Below the pieces are notes generated by a model, which worked only from the letters and a program-made list of their open reading frames with translations, searched no databases and was not told where the DNA came from. From Psychrobacter sp. 1044 (GTDB lineage: Bacteria; Pseudomonadota; Gammaproteobacteria; Pseudomonadales; Moraxellaceae), in contig NZ_CAJHAZ010000005.1 of NCBI RefSeq assembly GCF_904846525.1, positions 142,832-206,831 on the forward strand: DNA of 64,000 bases, read 5' to 3'. Below are positions 19,168 through 28,188 of the stretch, one piece after another. Within the stretch, counting starts at the first letter, position 1, and each line of letters opens with the position of its first letter. The translations under genes were made by a program, and so were the position numbers.

Positions 19168-19770
19168 ATGTCTGCGGCCTCAACCACAATCCCACCAGAT
19201 ACCAAAACGCATCTGTTAGAAACAGGCTATCAACTGATTTCCAAAAAAGGTTTTACTGCCGTCGGTATCAAACAAATACTAGACACAGCCGGTATTCCTA
19301 AAGGCTCTTTTTACCATTATTTTGCCTCAAAAGAAGCATTTGGTGAAGCTATCATCAGTCATTATTTCACTGACTATAAGATACGCTTAGACACCATTGG
19401 TCGTCAAAAAGTTAATGCTCAGCAAAAGATTTATGATTATTTTCAAAGCTGGTATGACACCCAGCAAAATGGCTGTGATCATGAAAAGTGCTTGGTGGTG
19501 AAGCTCAGCGCTGAGGTTGCAGATCTGTCTGAACCTATGCGCATCGCACTGAATGCTGGTTATCAGCAGACCATCAGTTGGCTTGCCGAACAAATCAAAG
19601 CAGGCTGGGCGGATGACTCTGTACCACAACCTGACAATATCGCGGCCGAGAGCATGGCCAAACGTTGGTATTTTGCTTGGCTTGGTGCCAGTTTAATCGC
19701 CAAGATTAGCCAAACCAATACACCGCTTGCAGAAGTATGGCAGATGACTACTTCTCAATTGGGACGCTAA
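19168..19770 (+). CDS. TetR-family repressor, NemR/AcuR-like
   Basis: A 200-residue TetR regulator. The N-terminal HTH (TGYQLISKKGFTAVGIKQILDTAGIPKGSFYHYFASKEAFGEA) is standard. The C-terminal domain contains HEKCLVVKLSAEVADLSEPMR, which matches the NemR/AcuR family (TetR_C_6). The Cys of KCLVV aligns with the reactive Cys106 of E. coli NemR, which senses quinones, hypochlorous acid and dicarbonyls. A second Cys lies four residues earlier (CDHEKC). AGGAGG precedes the start. It is flanked by two identical operators and probably represses both the divergent aldehyde dehydrogenase and the downstream yqhD group. Confidence 0.88.
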   Translation: MSAASTTIPPDTKTHLLETGYQLISKKGFTAVGIKQILDTAGIPKGSFYHYFASKEAFGEAIISHYFTDYKIRLDTIGRQKVNAQQKIYDYFQSWYDTQQNGCDHEKCLVVKLSAEVADLSEPMRIALNAGYQQTISWLAEQIKAGWADDSVPQPDNIAAESMAKRWYFAWLGASLIAKISQTNTPLAEVWQMTTSQLGR

Positions 19771-19858
19771 TTTCGTGCGTTAAACGCTTTTTAGCCATTT
19801 ATACTTCCCTATATCTAAAGCAAAAAATTGAGTTATAAGAGAGTTTTGTAAAAGTTAC

Positions 19859-19873
19859 TAGACGACTGGTCTA
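19859..19873. promoter_or_regulatory. operator copy 2 of the NemR-like regulator
   Basis: An exact second copy of TAGACGACTGGTCTA, 105 bases before the yqhD-type gene and after the regulator gene. A TACAAT -10-like box at 19881-19886 lies just downstream, so binding here would block transcription of the yqhD-curA group. Confidence 0.75.
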
Positions 19874-19978
19874 TTTAATGTACAATGCCCACAGTTGTAA
19901 AAACGAATGGCTAATTTGTCACTGAGATTTTTGCACCCCATACGCCCAACACAAATATTTAATAATTTTAGGAATACT

Positions 19979-21199
19979 ATGAATAACTTCCAATATTACA
20001 ATCCAGTACGTATCGTCTTTGGTGAAGGTCAAATCAAACAACTATCGGAATTGGTTCCGACCGATGCCCGTGTGCTTATCACTTATGGTGGCGGTTCGGC
20101 ACAGCGCACAGGTACGCTAGACGAAGTAAAGGAAGCCTTGGCTGCGAGCGGTACACGTACCGTATTCGAATTTGGTGGTATTGAAGCCAATCCAGAATTC
20201 ACGACTCTTTTAAAAGCAGCAGATATGGTCAATGAGCACAATATTGACTTTTTGCTAGCGGTCGGGGGCGGCTCAGTCATTGATGGTAGCAAATTTGTTG
20301 CATTGGTATCGTCCCTCACTGAAGAAGATGGCACGACTGTCTCACGCGAACAAGCATGGAACGCACTAACCAGCTATTGCAGAGACATTGATTCTGCCAT
20401 CGATTTGGGTGCTGTTTTGACCATTCCAGCCACTGGCTCTGAGATGAACTCAGGCGGCGTCATCAATTATAGTGAACGTCAAGCTAAGCTACCATTTGGC
20501 AACGCACTTGCCTTCCCTAAGTTCTCAATATTAGATCCAATCAAAACACTGACATTACCTGAGCGTCAAGTGATGAATGGTGTGGCTGATGCCTTTGTCC
20601 ATGTCATGGAACAGTACCTAACGTATCCAGTCAATGCAAAAGTGCAAGATGCCTTTGCTGAGAGCTTGCTGAAAATCCTCATTGATGAAGGTCGTATCGT
20701 TAAACAAGATCCAGAAAACTTAGAAACTCGTAAGAATATTATGTGGACAGCAACCATGGCACTCAATGGTCTAATCGGTGCAGGCGTACCGCAAGACTGG
20801 ACGACACATATGATCGGTCATGAGCTAACCTCGTTGCACAGCATCGATCATGCACGTACATTAACTATCTTATTGCCATCAGTAATGCGCGAGTTGAAAG
20901 ACAGCAAAAAAGAGAAATTACTTCAATATGCGCATAATGTCTGGAATATTACGCTCGATGATACTCATCAAGACGAAGATGCTGTCATTGAAGCGGCTAT
21001 TGTCCGTACCGAAAACTTCTTCCGTGACCTTGGCTTGCCCGTCAGTTTAGAAGATGCAGAACTTGATGAATCAGCTATTGACCCGATTATCAAGCAGCTT
21101 GAAGCGCATAACATGGTTCAGTTAGGCGAGCACAGCAACAATGATTTAGAAGTGTCACGCCGTATTCTACAACGTGCTATTAGTAGCAAAGCTGCTTAA
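19979..21199 (+). CDS. yqhD: YqhD-type NADPH-dependent alcohol dehydrogenase (aldehyde reductase)
   Basis: A 406-residue group III alcohol dehydrogenase. The match to E. coli YqhD runs the full length: MNNFQYYNPVRIVFGEG, VLITYGGGS, LLAVGGGSVIDGSKF, LTIPATGSEMNSGGVI, GLIGAGVPQDWTTHMIGHELT. The metal ligands are present (D and H in DAFVHVMEQ; H in GHELT; H in SIDHART). YqhD reduces short aldehydes, acrolein and lipid-peroxidation aldehydes. The ATG at MNNF has AGGAA upstream and matches the YqhD start; an in-frame ATG 24 codons earlier does not. It carries an operator of the NemR-like regulator upstream and heads the detoxification group. Confidence 0.92.
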   Translation: MNNFQYYNPVRIVFGEGQIKQLSELVPTDARVLITYGGGSAQRTGTLDEVKEALAASGTRTVFEFGGIEANPEFTTLLKAADMVNEHNIDFLLAVGGGSVIDGSKFVALVSSLTEEDGTTVSREQAWNALTSYCRDIDSAIDLGAVLTIPATGSEMNSGGVINYSERQAKLPFGNALAFPKFSILDPIKTLTLPERQVMNGVADAFVHVMEQYLTYPVNAKVQDAFAESLLKILIDEGRIVKQDPENLETRKNIMWTATMALNGLIGAGVPQDWTTHMIGHELTSLHSIDHARTLTILLPSVMRELKDSKKEKLLQYAHNVWNITLDDTHQDEDAVIEAAIVRTENFFRDLGLPVSLEDAELDESAIDPIIKQLEAHNMVQLGEHSNNDLEVSRRILQRAISSKAA

Positions 21200-21339
21200 T
21201 AAAAACACCACCGTAATAAGAAACACATATTGTTATGCTATTTATAGTAGTTGCTCAGCACTGAGTAACTACTCCATTCACCATTAAATATTAAAATCAA
21301 TAGAATCTTAAAATCAATAAATAGAAAAGGAATCTGATA

Positions 21340-22389
21340 ATGAGCTTTGATAAACAACAAAATCAAAAAACAAACCGTCAAATTAAATTGGCAAGCCGTC
21401 CAACAGGTGAGCCAAAAGCTGAAAACTTTGATATGGTAACCAGCGATATCCCATCGCCAAATAACAATGAAATGCTGCTGCGTACCGTTTACTTATCCTT
21501 AGATCCATACATGCGTGGACGTATGAGCGATGCGAAAAGCTATGCTGATCCGCTAGAAGTGGGTGATGTCATGATGGGTGGCACGGTTGCCCAAGTCGTT
21601 GAATCCAATATCGACAAATTTGCTGTGGGTGACTTAGTGGTCTCAAACTCAGGCTGGCAAGACTATAGCGTCAGTGATGGCGAAGGCGTCTTAAAGCTTG
21701 ACAAAAACATGTCAAATCCCTCTTATGGTTTAGGCGTACTAGGTATGCCAGGCTTTACCGGTTACATGGGTTTGACCGACATCGGTAAGCCGCAAAAAGG
21801 GGAAACTTTGGTCGTCGCTGCTGCAACGGGTCCCGTTGGTGCAACGGTAGGTCAAGTTGGCAACCAATATGGCTTACGTACCGTTGGTGTGGCTGGTGGC
21901 AAAGAAAAATGTGACTTTGCTGTCAATGAGCTAGGCTTTGATGTCTGTATTGACCATAAAGCGGATGACTTTGCCGAGCAATTAAAAGCGGCGTGCCCAG
22001 ATGGCATCGATATCTATTACGAAAACGTCGGTGGCAAAGTATTTGATGCCGTTATGCCATTATTAAATGCGCATGCACGTATCCCAGTCTGTGGTCTGGT
22101 CTCGCAATACAACGCCACCGAGCTGCCTGATGGTAAAGATCGTCTAGGCGTATTAATGGGCAACATTCTAAGCCGTCGTCTCACCATTAAAGGTTTTATT
22201 ATTTTTGAAGAATATGGCGATCACTTCCCAGAATTCTTAAAAACCATGAGTAAATGGGTCGAGTCAGGCGATGTTAAAACCAAAGAATATATCGCTGAAG
22301 GCTTAGACGATGCACCAAATGCCTTCGTGCGCATGCTAAACGGCGATAACTTTGGTAAAACAGTGGTTAAAGTTTCTGAGGTTGAATAA
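21340..22389 (+). CDS. curA: NADPH-dependent enone/curcumin-type reductase
   Basis: A 349-residue zinc-independent medium-chain reductase reducing activated carbon-carbon double bonds. Features of the CurA/leukotriene-B4-dehydrogenase group: LSLDPYMRGRM near the N-terminus, GMPGFTGYMGL, the NADP-binding TGPVGATVGQVGNQYGLRTVGVAGGKEKC, and YYENVGGKVFDAVMPLL. No structural zinc cysteines are seen. AAGGAA precedes the start. It follows yqhD by 140 bases on the same strand and fits removal of alpha,beta-unsaturated carbonyls. Confidence 0.88.
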   Translation: MSFDKQQNQKTNRQIKLASRPTGEPKAENFDMVTSDIPSPNNNEMLLRTVYLSLDPYMRGRMSDAKSYADPLEVGDVMMGGTVAQVVESNIDKFAVGDLVVSNSGWQDYSVSDGEGVLKLDKNMSNPSYGLGVLGMPGFTGYMGLTDIGKPQKGETLVVAAATGPVGATVGQVGNQYGLRTVGVAGGKEKCDFAVNELGFDVCIDHKADDFAEQLKAACPDGIDIYYENVGGKVFDAVMPLLNAHARIPVCGLVSQYNATELPDGKDRLGVLMGNILSRRLTIKGFIIFEEYGDHFPEFLKTMSKWVESGDVKTKEYIAEGLDDAPNAFVRMLNGDNFGKTVVKVSEVE

Positions 22390-22504
22390 CAGAACCAATG
22401 GTTATCAGTTGGTTGAATCGCAAATAACGACTTAACAACATAACTTGCTAAGACAACCACTGAAAATGACCTCTCAACCATGAATACTGTTCTATGAATA
22501 CCGC

Positions 22505-22562
22505 TAGCAGTCATTGCAAATACTCATATTGATTACAGATGACCAATTAAGCATGACTGCTA
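22505..22562 (+). repeat. 10-base inverted repeat in intergenic leader
   Basis: TAGCAGTCAT and ATGACTGCTA form a perfect inverted repeat separated by 38 bases, in the 219-base gap before the DJ-1-like gene. It may fold in the mRNA; there is no T run, so it is not a terminator. Confidence 0.4.
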
Positions 22563-22608
22563 ACAACCCATGATTTAAAAACAACATCAATAATAAATAA
22601 GGACGACT

Positions 22609-23286
22609 ATGAATATTTTAATGGTACTAACCTCACATGATAAGTTGGGCGATACTGGCAAAAAAACGGGCTTTTGGCTAGAAGAGTTTGCCGCGCCGTA
22701 CTATGCTTTTATCGATGCAGGCGTCAACGTAACACTAGCCTCTCCTGCTGGTGGCCAGCCGCCGCTTGATCCTAGCAGCGATACTGAAGACACGCAAACC
22801 AAAGATACCAAGCGTTTTAAAGAAGATAGCGATGCTCAAAAGCAGCTTGCCAATACTAAAAAACTCGCTGATATGAAAGCCGAAGACTTTGATTCAGTCT
22901 TTTATCCGGGCGGTCACGGTCCACTATGGGACTTGGCAGTTGATAAAAATTCGATCAATTTGATTGAGACGTTTGTCAAACAAGACAAACCTGTCGCCTT
23001 TGTTTGTCATTCTCCAGCCGCTCTTAAAAACGTCAAAATTGATGGTGAGTATTTAGTCAAAGGCAAAACAGTGACTGGCTTTACCAATTCAGAAGAAGAC
23101 GCCGTTGGTCTCACAGATGTCGTGCCATTCTTAGTAGAAGATGCACTAAAAGCCAATGGTGGTAACTATGAAAAAGCCGCTGATTGGGAATCATTTGTGG
23201 TCGAAGATGGCTTGCTGATTACGGGGCAAAACCCAGCGTCATCAGAGGAAGCTGCCAAGCGCTTAATCACTAAGCTGAAAGGTTAA
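22609..23286 (+). CDS. DJ-1/PfpI family protein, Hsp31-like glyoxalase III
   Basis: A 225-residue class I glutamine-amidotransferase-like protein. The nucleophile elbow is AFVCHSPAAL with C133-H134; an acidic partner is available at E25/E26 (LEEFAAPYY). GGHGPLWDL and ASPAGGQPPLDP are characteristic of the Hsp31/glyoxalase III branch, which converts methylglyoxal to lactate without cofactor and may act as a chaperone or deglycase. It follows curA and precedes a GST gene, which fits handling of dicarbonyls. Confidence 0.85.
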   Translation: MNILMVLTSHDKLGDTGKKTGFWLEEFAAPYYAFIDAGVNVTLASPAGGQPPLDPSSDTEDTQTKDTKRFKEDSDAQKQLANTKKLADMKAEDFDSVFYPGGHGPLWDLAVDKNSINLIETFVKQDKPVAFVCHSPAALKNVKIDGEYLVKGKTVTGFTNSEEDAVGLTDVVPFLVEDALKANGGNYEKAADWESFVVEDGLLITGQNPASSEEAAKRLITKLKG

Positions 23287-23333
23287 TATCTTTTTAACGT
23301 TAATATAATAGACCATGCAAAAAGGCCACTATC

Positions 23334-23963
23334 ATGATTCGCTTACATCATCTCAACCAGTCTCGCTCATTACGTATTTTATGGCTTTTAGAAGAGCTGG
23401 GCGTGCCTTATGAGATCATTAGTCATCAACGCGATCCTAATACTCATTTGGCACCAGACAGTTTAAAGGCGGTACATCCACTCGGTAAATCTCCGGTTAT
23501 CGAGATGGATGGTCAACTTTATGCCGAGTCGGGTGCAATCATTGAGTTATTGATTGAGCGATTTGCGCCAGAGCGCTTACGTCCTACGACTGATAGCGCA
23601 GACTATGGCCATTATCTGCAATGGATTAACTTTGCTGAAAGCTCGCTCATGTTGCCGTTATTACTGGAGCTATTTACCAAAAAAGCCGGTATCGTCGATA
23701 ACGAGTTTTTAGATGGTTATATCAGTCAAGAAAAACACAGACTGTTGAGCTATCTAAACGAGGAAGTTGCAGATAAGCCATTTATCGTTGGTCATAAGCT
23801 AAGCGGCGCTGACTTTATGCTGTCTTTTGACTTAATCATGCTGGCTAAGCGTGAAGCGTTAGATGATTATCCGCATATCAAGCAGTATGCTTTACAGCTT
23901 GCCAGTCTTGATAGCTATCAGCGCAGCATGCGTTTAGAGGCGAATTATGATCACTCTATTTAG
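23334..23963 (+). CDS. glutathione S-transferase
   Basis: A 209-residue cytosolic GST. The N-terminal thioredoxin-like domain starts MIRLHHLNQSRSLRILWLLEELGVPYE, with the glutathione-binding turn HPLGKSPVIEMDG and ESGAIIELL. The C-terminal all-helical domain has the N-capping motif LSGADFMLSFDL. The serine pair in NQSRS is the likely catalytic region, as in bacterial beta-like or theta-like classes. It is last in the detoxification group, 47 bases after the DJ-1-like gene, and is closed by a strong terminator. Confidence 0.88.
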   Translation: MIRLHHLNQSRSLRILWLLEELGVPYEIISHQRDPNTHLAPDSLKAVHPLGKSPVIEMDGQLYAESGAIIELLIERFAPERLRPTTDSADYGHYLQWINFAESSLMLPLLLELFTKKAGIVDNEFLDGYISQEKHRLLSYLNEEVADKPFIVGHKLSGADFMLSFDLIMLAKREALDDYPHIKQYALQLASLDSYQRSMRLEANYDHSI

Positions 23964-24000
23964 TACCATGGTCTAACTGTTTATCGACTATTTAATGTAT

Positions 24001-24032
24001 AAAAAAACAGCTCTTTATAGAGCTGTTTTTTA
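24001..24032 (+). terminator. intrinsic terminator after GST
   Basis: A perfect stem AAAAACAGCTCT / AGAGCTGTTTTT with a TTAT loop, ending in a T run. Confidence 0.9.
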
Positions 24033-24067
24033 TGGGTAAAAATGACCTGAGTCGTAGCTATGTGACA

Positions 24068-24175
24068 TATAGTCAAGGAATTTTAGAATCGCTACAAGGC
24101 GACCGACCGCAGATAGTACACCGAGTACATCTAGGGCGGGTAACACCGTAGCGGTTTAAAAGTGCTCTGACTATA
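24068..24175. repeat. MITE-like element, 108 bp
   Basis: Bounded by perfect TATAGTCA / TGACTATA termini, with partial similarity continuing inward (TTTTA). The interior is GC-richer than its surroundings and has no coding capacity. I recall similar short elements dispersed in Psychrobacter intergenic regions, but only one copy is in this window, so repetitiveness is inferred. Confidence 0.5.
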
Positions 24176-24332
24176 GCACTGTGTTTCTTATCGTCTATCA
24201 TTGACAGACAGCTGCATCTATCTTTTAACTTGATTTTCAATGTGTTAGTTATGCGTGATAAATGCTCAACAAAAATTATGATAAAATATTCAAAACAGGG
24301 TTTAGAATACTTTTTTGGTTTTATCAGTCTAC

Positions 24333-24407
24333 TAAATGACTTTCTGTTAAATGGCTTTTTATTGAATGGCTTTTTATTGAATGGCTTTTTATTAAATGAC
24401 TTTAAAT
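24333..24407 (+). repeat. 15-bp tandem repeat, five units
   Basis: Five consecutive 15-base units of the form TGAATGGCTTTTTAT; the middle units are identical and the outer two diverge. They lie 90 bases before the EmrB-like gene within the 533-base gap that also holds the GST terminator and the MITE-like element. The frame through them gives repeated LLNGF residues, which I read as a by-product of the repeat. Confidence 0.85.
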
Positions 24408-24496
24408 GTCTTGAGTTTCATGACTATCCGACGAGCGCGATGCTTGTTTAACAACGGCTATACACCATTTTATCCCTCTACGCAGATTATCCATCC

Positions 24497-26113
24497 ATGA
24501 GTACTGAATACCAGTTTAAGCCCCATGAACGACCATTCATGCTTGGCTCGCCTGCCACCCCTGATCACCCTGTGCGCCGTAAAATATTTTATTTACTGAT
24601 TGGTATTTTTATTGGCTTAACTGCCAGCTTTCAGAACGGTCTATTGGTCGCGAATCTCACTCAAATCCAAGGTGAAATGGGCTTAACACCAGTAGAAGGT
24701 GGCTGGATATCAGTCGCTTACAATATGACCAATGCTTGTGTCACGGTGCTGCTGTACAAAATTCGCCAGCAATTTGGCATGTCGTTATTTAGCAAAATCA
24801 CTTTGTTCTTTTTATTGGCAGCCACCAGTATGCAGTGGTTGGTCAGTAGCAATCTACTCAGTACGACGATTGGGATTAGCATTGAGCCTTATTATTTAGA
24901 ACTGCTCGCCCGTGGCTTTAGTGGTGTGGTGGCTAGTGCGATGACGGTATTGTCTATTTTTTATTGTCTACAAGGCATGCCAACTGCTCGGCGTATCAGC
25001 GGACTGATATTAGGGTTCGGCTTGGTGCAGTTTGGCATTCCACTGTCACGGATTATCTCGCCTTATTTAGCCGTTGATGGTCAGCTTGAAGGTTTATTTT
25101 TATTTCAAGTGGGATTATCGCTGATTTGCTTTGGGCTTATTAATATTCTTGAGCTACCACCGGGCAACACGGAAAAGGTCTTTGAAAAACTTGATTTGGT
25201 GAGTTTTGGCTTTTTTGCCAGTGGTCTTGCCGCCCTATCGGTATTTTTAGTACAAGGTAGAATTCAATGGTGGACGATGCCTTGGCTTAGCTATCCATTG
25301 ATCATTGCCATCGTGACTATCTCGATTGCTTTATGGATTGAGACCCATCGCAAAAACCCAATGCTACAAGTGCGCTGGATGCGTAGTCGCACCATTATTG
25401 CCTTTATGATTACTGGTGCCGTTATGCGTATTTTGCTGTCTGAGCAAAGTGTGGGTGCCGCAGGATTATTAGCAAACCTTGGTTATGGTAATGACCAGCT
25501 GATTGTTTTTTATGCCATCATCTTGGTGGCTAGCATACTGGCATTAGTGATTAGCATTTTTACCACCAAAGCGACGGATCTGCGCCGACCCGTGATTTTT
25601 GCGGTTGCATTGATTGCGATTGGTGCATGGATAGATACGGGTGTGTCACTAAACTCTGCCCCTTATATGTTCTATTTCAGTCAGTTTATAATCGCTTTTG
25701 CTGCCGTTTACTTCATGGGACCAATGGTATTTGAAGGTATGTTTCGCGCCATTGCTAACGGACCTGCCTATATTATTAGCTTCTCGGTGATTTTTGGTAT
25801 CTCACAAACTGTCGGCGGTTTGGCAGGCGCGGCAGGTATTCAAGCATTTACCACCATTCGTACTCAGATGCATTATGCCGATATGGTCAGTTCAATGAAT
25901 ACCACTGATCCTGCTACGATGACCCAAATGCTACAGGGTATGCAACGTCAAGCAACGGTCGCCGCTTATGACGATTTATTCTTTTTGATGGCCGTGGGCG
26001 CCACTATCACCGCGCTATATTTATTGATGGTTTATTTTTATTACCTTTATCATAAACGCAATCCACTTGGTAAAGAACTTGCCGCATTGGCAGAAATGAT
26101 GGGCAAAAAATAA
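24497..26113 (+). CDS. EmrB/DHA2-like MFS efflux permease
   Basis: A 538-residue inner-membrane transporter with about 14 hydrophobic segments, as in the DHA2 family. The early segment (GLTASFQNGLLVANLTQIQGEMGLTPVEGGWISVAYN) matches EmrB-type permeases, as does the ARGFSGVVASAMTVLSI region. Together with the following membrane-fusion protein it would export amphipathic compounds through an outer-membrane channel encoded elsewhere. No strong ribosome-binding site is seen. The 15-bp tandem repeat lies just upstream. Confidence 0.85.
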   Translation: MSTEYQFKPHERPFMLGSPATPDHPVRRKIFYLLIGIFIGLTASFQNGLLVANLTQIQGEMGLTPVEGGWISVAYNMTNACVTVLLYKIRQQFGMSLFSKITLFFLLAATSMQWLVSSNLLSTTIGISIEPYYLELLARGFSGVVASAMTVLSIFYCLQGMPTARRISGLILGFGLVQFGIPLSRIISPYLAVDGQLEGLFLFQVGLSLICFGLINILELPPGNTEKVFEKLDLVSFGFFASGLAALSVFLVQGRIQWWTMPWLSYPLIIAIVTISIALWIETHRKNPMLQVRWMRSRTIIAFMITGAVMRILLSEQSVGAAGLLANLGYGNDQLIVFYAIILVASILALVISIFTTKATDLRRPVIFAVALIAIGAWIDTGVSLNSAPYMFYFSQFIIAFAAVYFMGPMVFEGMFRAIANGPAYIISFSVIFGISQTVGGLAGAAGIQAFTTIRTQMHYADMVSSMNTTDPATMTQMLQGMQRQATVAAYDDLFFLMAVGATITALYLLMVYFYYLYHKRNPLGKELAALAEMMGKK

Positions 26114-26220
26114 CAGGTGATAATCATATCGATTTGTTGCTGTTACCTTTTCTTCTTATGCTAATTACTATATTTTAAAAAGTTATCCACTATGTTTACT
26201 AATCTCATTAGGAGCGCATC

Positions 26221-27516
26221 ATGAGCGAAGACAAATTAAATGATCTTGATGGCCATAATCAAGACACCGCTCAAGATGCCACCCAAAATACTGCTAAAAA
26301 AAATCAGACATCATCCAAGGCAGCAGCAATAGAGACGCCTCTAAACCAATCGAAAAATGATGATACTGCGTCCGTAGCGAAAAAAGAGGACTCGATAATA
26401 ACGTCAGTTGCTGATGCTGATGAAACACCAATGCCGCCAAAAGAGCCTATTCCTGACGCTACAGGTTGGTCGCCTAAAAAGAAATCTTACTTTAACCTAG
26501 GCTTATTGATTGCACTAATCATTATTGGCGTCCTTTTGATTCTTTATGCGTGGAAGCTACCGCCCTTTACGCCTACGGTTCAGCAGACTAATAATGCCTT
26601 TGTAAAAGGTCAAACAACGATTATCAGCCCGCAAGTTTCTGGCTATGTCACAGAAGTGGCAGTGCAAGATTTTGAAAATGTACAAGCAGGTGATTTATTG
26701 GTCAAGATAGACGACCGTGCCTTTTTGCAGCAGCTCGAACAAGCACAAGCCAATATCGAAGTCGCTATGACCGACCGCTCAAGCAATGCGCAAGACACGG
26801 GCACCAGTCAGGCACAAATCGAAGCACGTAAAGCGGACTTATATAGTGCCAAAGTCAGCGTTGATAGTGCACGCGAAGATGTAAAGCGCTATCAAGGGCT
26901 TGATGCGATTGGCGCAGTATCCAAAGCAGAAGTTGCTCATGCCCAAGCTCAGCTCGCTCAAGCACAAGCTGGCGTGCAGCAAGCAGAAGCCAATTTACAA
27001 GTCGCCCTTGAGGCCAGCAAAAAAACCAGTGGTAGCCGCTCATCACTCGATGCCAATATTAAAAATGCAGAAGCAGTTGCTAAGCAAGCACAGATTAATT
27101 TAGACAATACGATTATTACTGCCCCTGAATCAGGACAACTGAGTCAAGTCAGCGTCAAAGCGGGACAATATGTCAGCGCGGGCACACAGCTCATGTATGT
27201 GGTGCCAAAAGGCGTGTGGATTATCGCCAACTTTAAAGAAACCCAAGTGGCAAATATGACTGTCGGTGAGCCTGCAACTATTCATGTGGATGCGCTAGGC
27301 GGCATTAAGTTTCGAGGTCATGTCAGCAATATCTCACCAGCGACTGGCAGTGAATTTAGCGCGGGCGCGGCAAACCCTGCAACTGGCAACTATATTAAAA
27401 TCGCTCAGCGTATTCCGGTACGGATAGACTTAGAACAAGGTCAACCTGAGCTTGCTCAGTTGCGCCCCGGTATGTCAGTTTCAGTCGATGTCGATACTAA
27501 AAAAAATAAAAAATAA
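26221..27516 (+). CDS. EmrA/HlyD-family membrane fusion protein
   Basis: A 431-residue periplasmic adaptor. The first 85 or so residues form a Gln/Asp/Lys-rich cytoplasmic tail, longer than in EmrA. One membrane anchor follows (NLGLLIALIIIGVLLILYAW), then a split biotinyl-lipoyl domain (TIISPQVSGYVTEVAVQDFENVQAGDLLVKID and TIITAPESGQLSQVSVKAGQYVSAG) around an Ala/Gln-rich coiled-coil hairpin, and a beta-barrel (IIANFKETQVANMTVGEPATIHVDA). AGGAG precedes the start. It forms a two-gene operon with the permease; there is no TolC-like gene beside it. Confidence 0.9.
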   Translation: MSEDKLNDLDGHNQDTAQDATQNTAKKNQTSSKAAAIETPLNQSKNDDTASVAKKEDSIITSVADADETPMPPKEPIPDATGWSPKKKSYFNLGLLIALIIIGVLLILYAWKLPPFTPTVQQTNNAFVKGQTTIISPQVSGYVTEVAVQDFENVQAGDLLVKIDDRAFLQQLEQAQANIEVAMTDRSSNAQDTGTSQAQIEARKADLYSAKVSVDSAREDVKRYQGLDAIGAVSKAEVAHAQAQLAQAQAGVQQAEANLQVALEASKKTSGSRSSLDANIKNAEAVAKQAQINLDNTIITAPESGQLSQVSVKAGQYVSAGTQLMYVVPKGVWIIANFKETQVANMTVGEPATIHVDALGGIKFRGHVSNISPATGSEFSAGAANPATGNYIKIAQRIPVRIDLEQGQPELAQLRPGMSVSVDVDTKKNKK

Positions 27517-27655
27517 AGGGATATCTGCAACTCGGCCTTTCTCTTATTTAAATGGTAAGACTAGAGCAAGAAAATCTTGATACTATCAATCAATTGTTAT
27601 GCTGCTTACACCTACAGTCAATTTATGATGAATTTACTATATGAAAGGAACGATA

Positions 27656-28090
27656 ATGCGGCATAAAATAATAGGGTTAAGCACTTTACTAATTTTATCA
27701 GGGTGCATAAAAAATTATAAGAACACGGAAGTTCAATTGGTCGAATTTAAACGGACATCATCATATTATGAAATAACTTTCCTATCAGAAGCTAATTTTT
27801 CAATACGTGAATCAACTAGAAATACAGGGAGTTATATACATTGTATCAACGATAAACGAATCTATGGTGATAAATACATTCCTGACTACTCTTCGAATAA
27901 TTATTTGAGCAGCAATATTCCTAAAAACACCAAACCTACTGCTGACACACTTTCAGATCAATACATCTATAGCATTAAACTTGATTCTTCAACATACTTA
28001 GAGAACGACAAAACCTTATACTGCCGTATATTTACAGGAAACTTCCCAGGAAAGCTAAAAAAGTCGCAAGTACTCGAGGTTATACCATAA
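27656..28090 (+). CDS. small lipoprotein of unknown function
   Basis: A 144-residue protein starting MRHKIIGLSTLLILSGC, a clear lipobox, so it is predicted to be lipidated and exported. AAAGGA lies six bases before this ATG and inside the frame of an ATG five codons earlier, which makes the later ATG the better start. The remainder is polar, rich in Asn, Tyr and Ser, with four further cysteines spaced as possible disulfides. The gene is visibly more AT-rich than its neighbours, which hints at recent acquisition. No family recognised. Confidence 0.75.
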   Translation: MRHKIIGLSTLLILSGCIKNYKNTEVQLVEFKRTSSYYEITFLSEANFSIRESTRNTGSYIHCINDKRIYGDKYIPDYSSNNYLSSNIPKNTKPTADTLSDQYIYSIKLDSSTYLENDKTLYCRIFTGNFPGKLKKSQVLEVIP

Positions 28091-28106
28091 AGCTTTTAAT
28101 AAAATT

Positions 28107-28141
28107 AGGTGCTGTTGCTGCTCTAAACAGCAACAGCACCT
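28107..28141. terminator. long perfect hairpin, terminator
   Basis: A 14-base perfect stem (AGGTGCTGTTGCTG / CAGCAACAGCACCT) with a seven-base loop between the convergent lipoprotein gene and pdxH. The T-rich tail is on the minus-strand side, so it mainly serves pdxH. Confidence 0.8.
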
Positions 28142-28188
28142 AAGAAATCACTCTCTGCTTATATCTAAATAATAAATAGCAAATATGT

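Noticed and set aside
24230..24451. Open frame encoding repeated LLNGF residues
   Set aside because: No ribosome-binding site; the protein repeat is produced by the 15-bp tandem DNA repeat and the ends show no domain.
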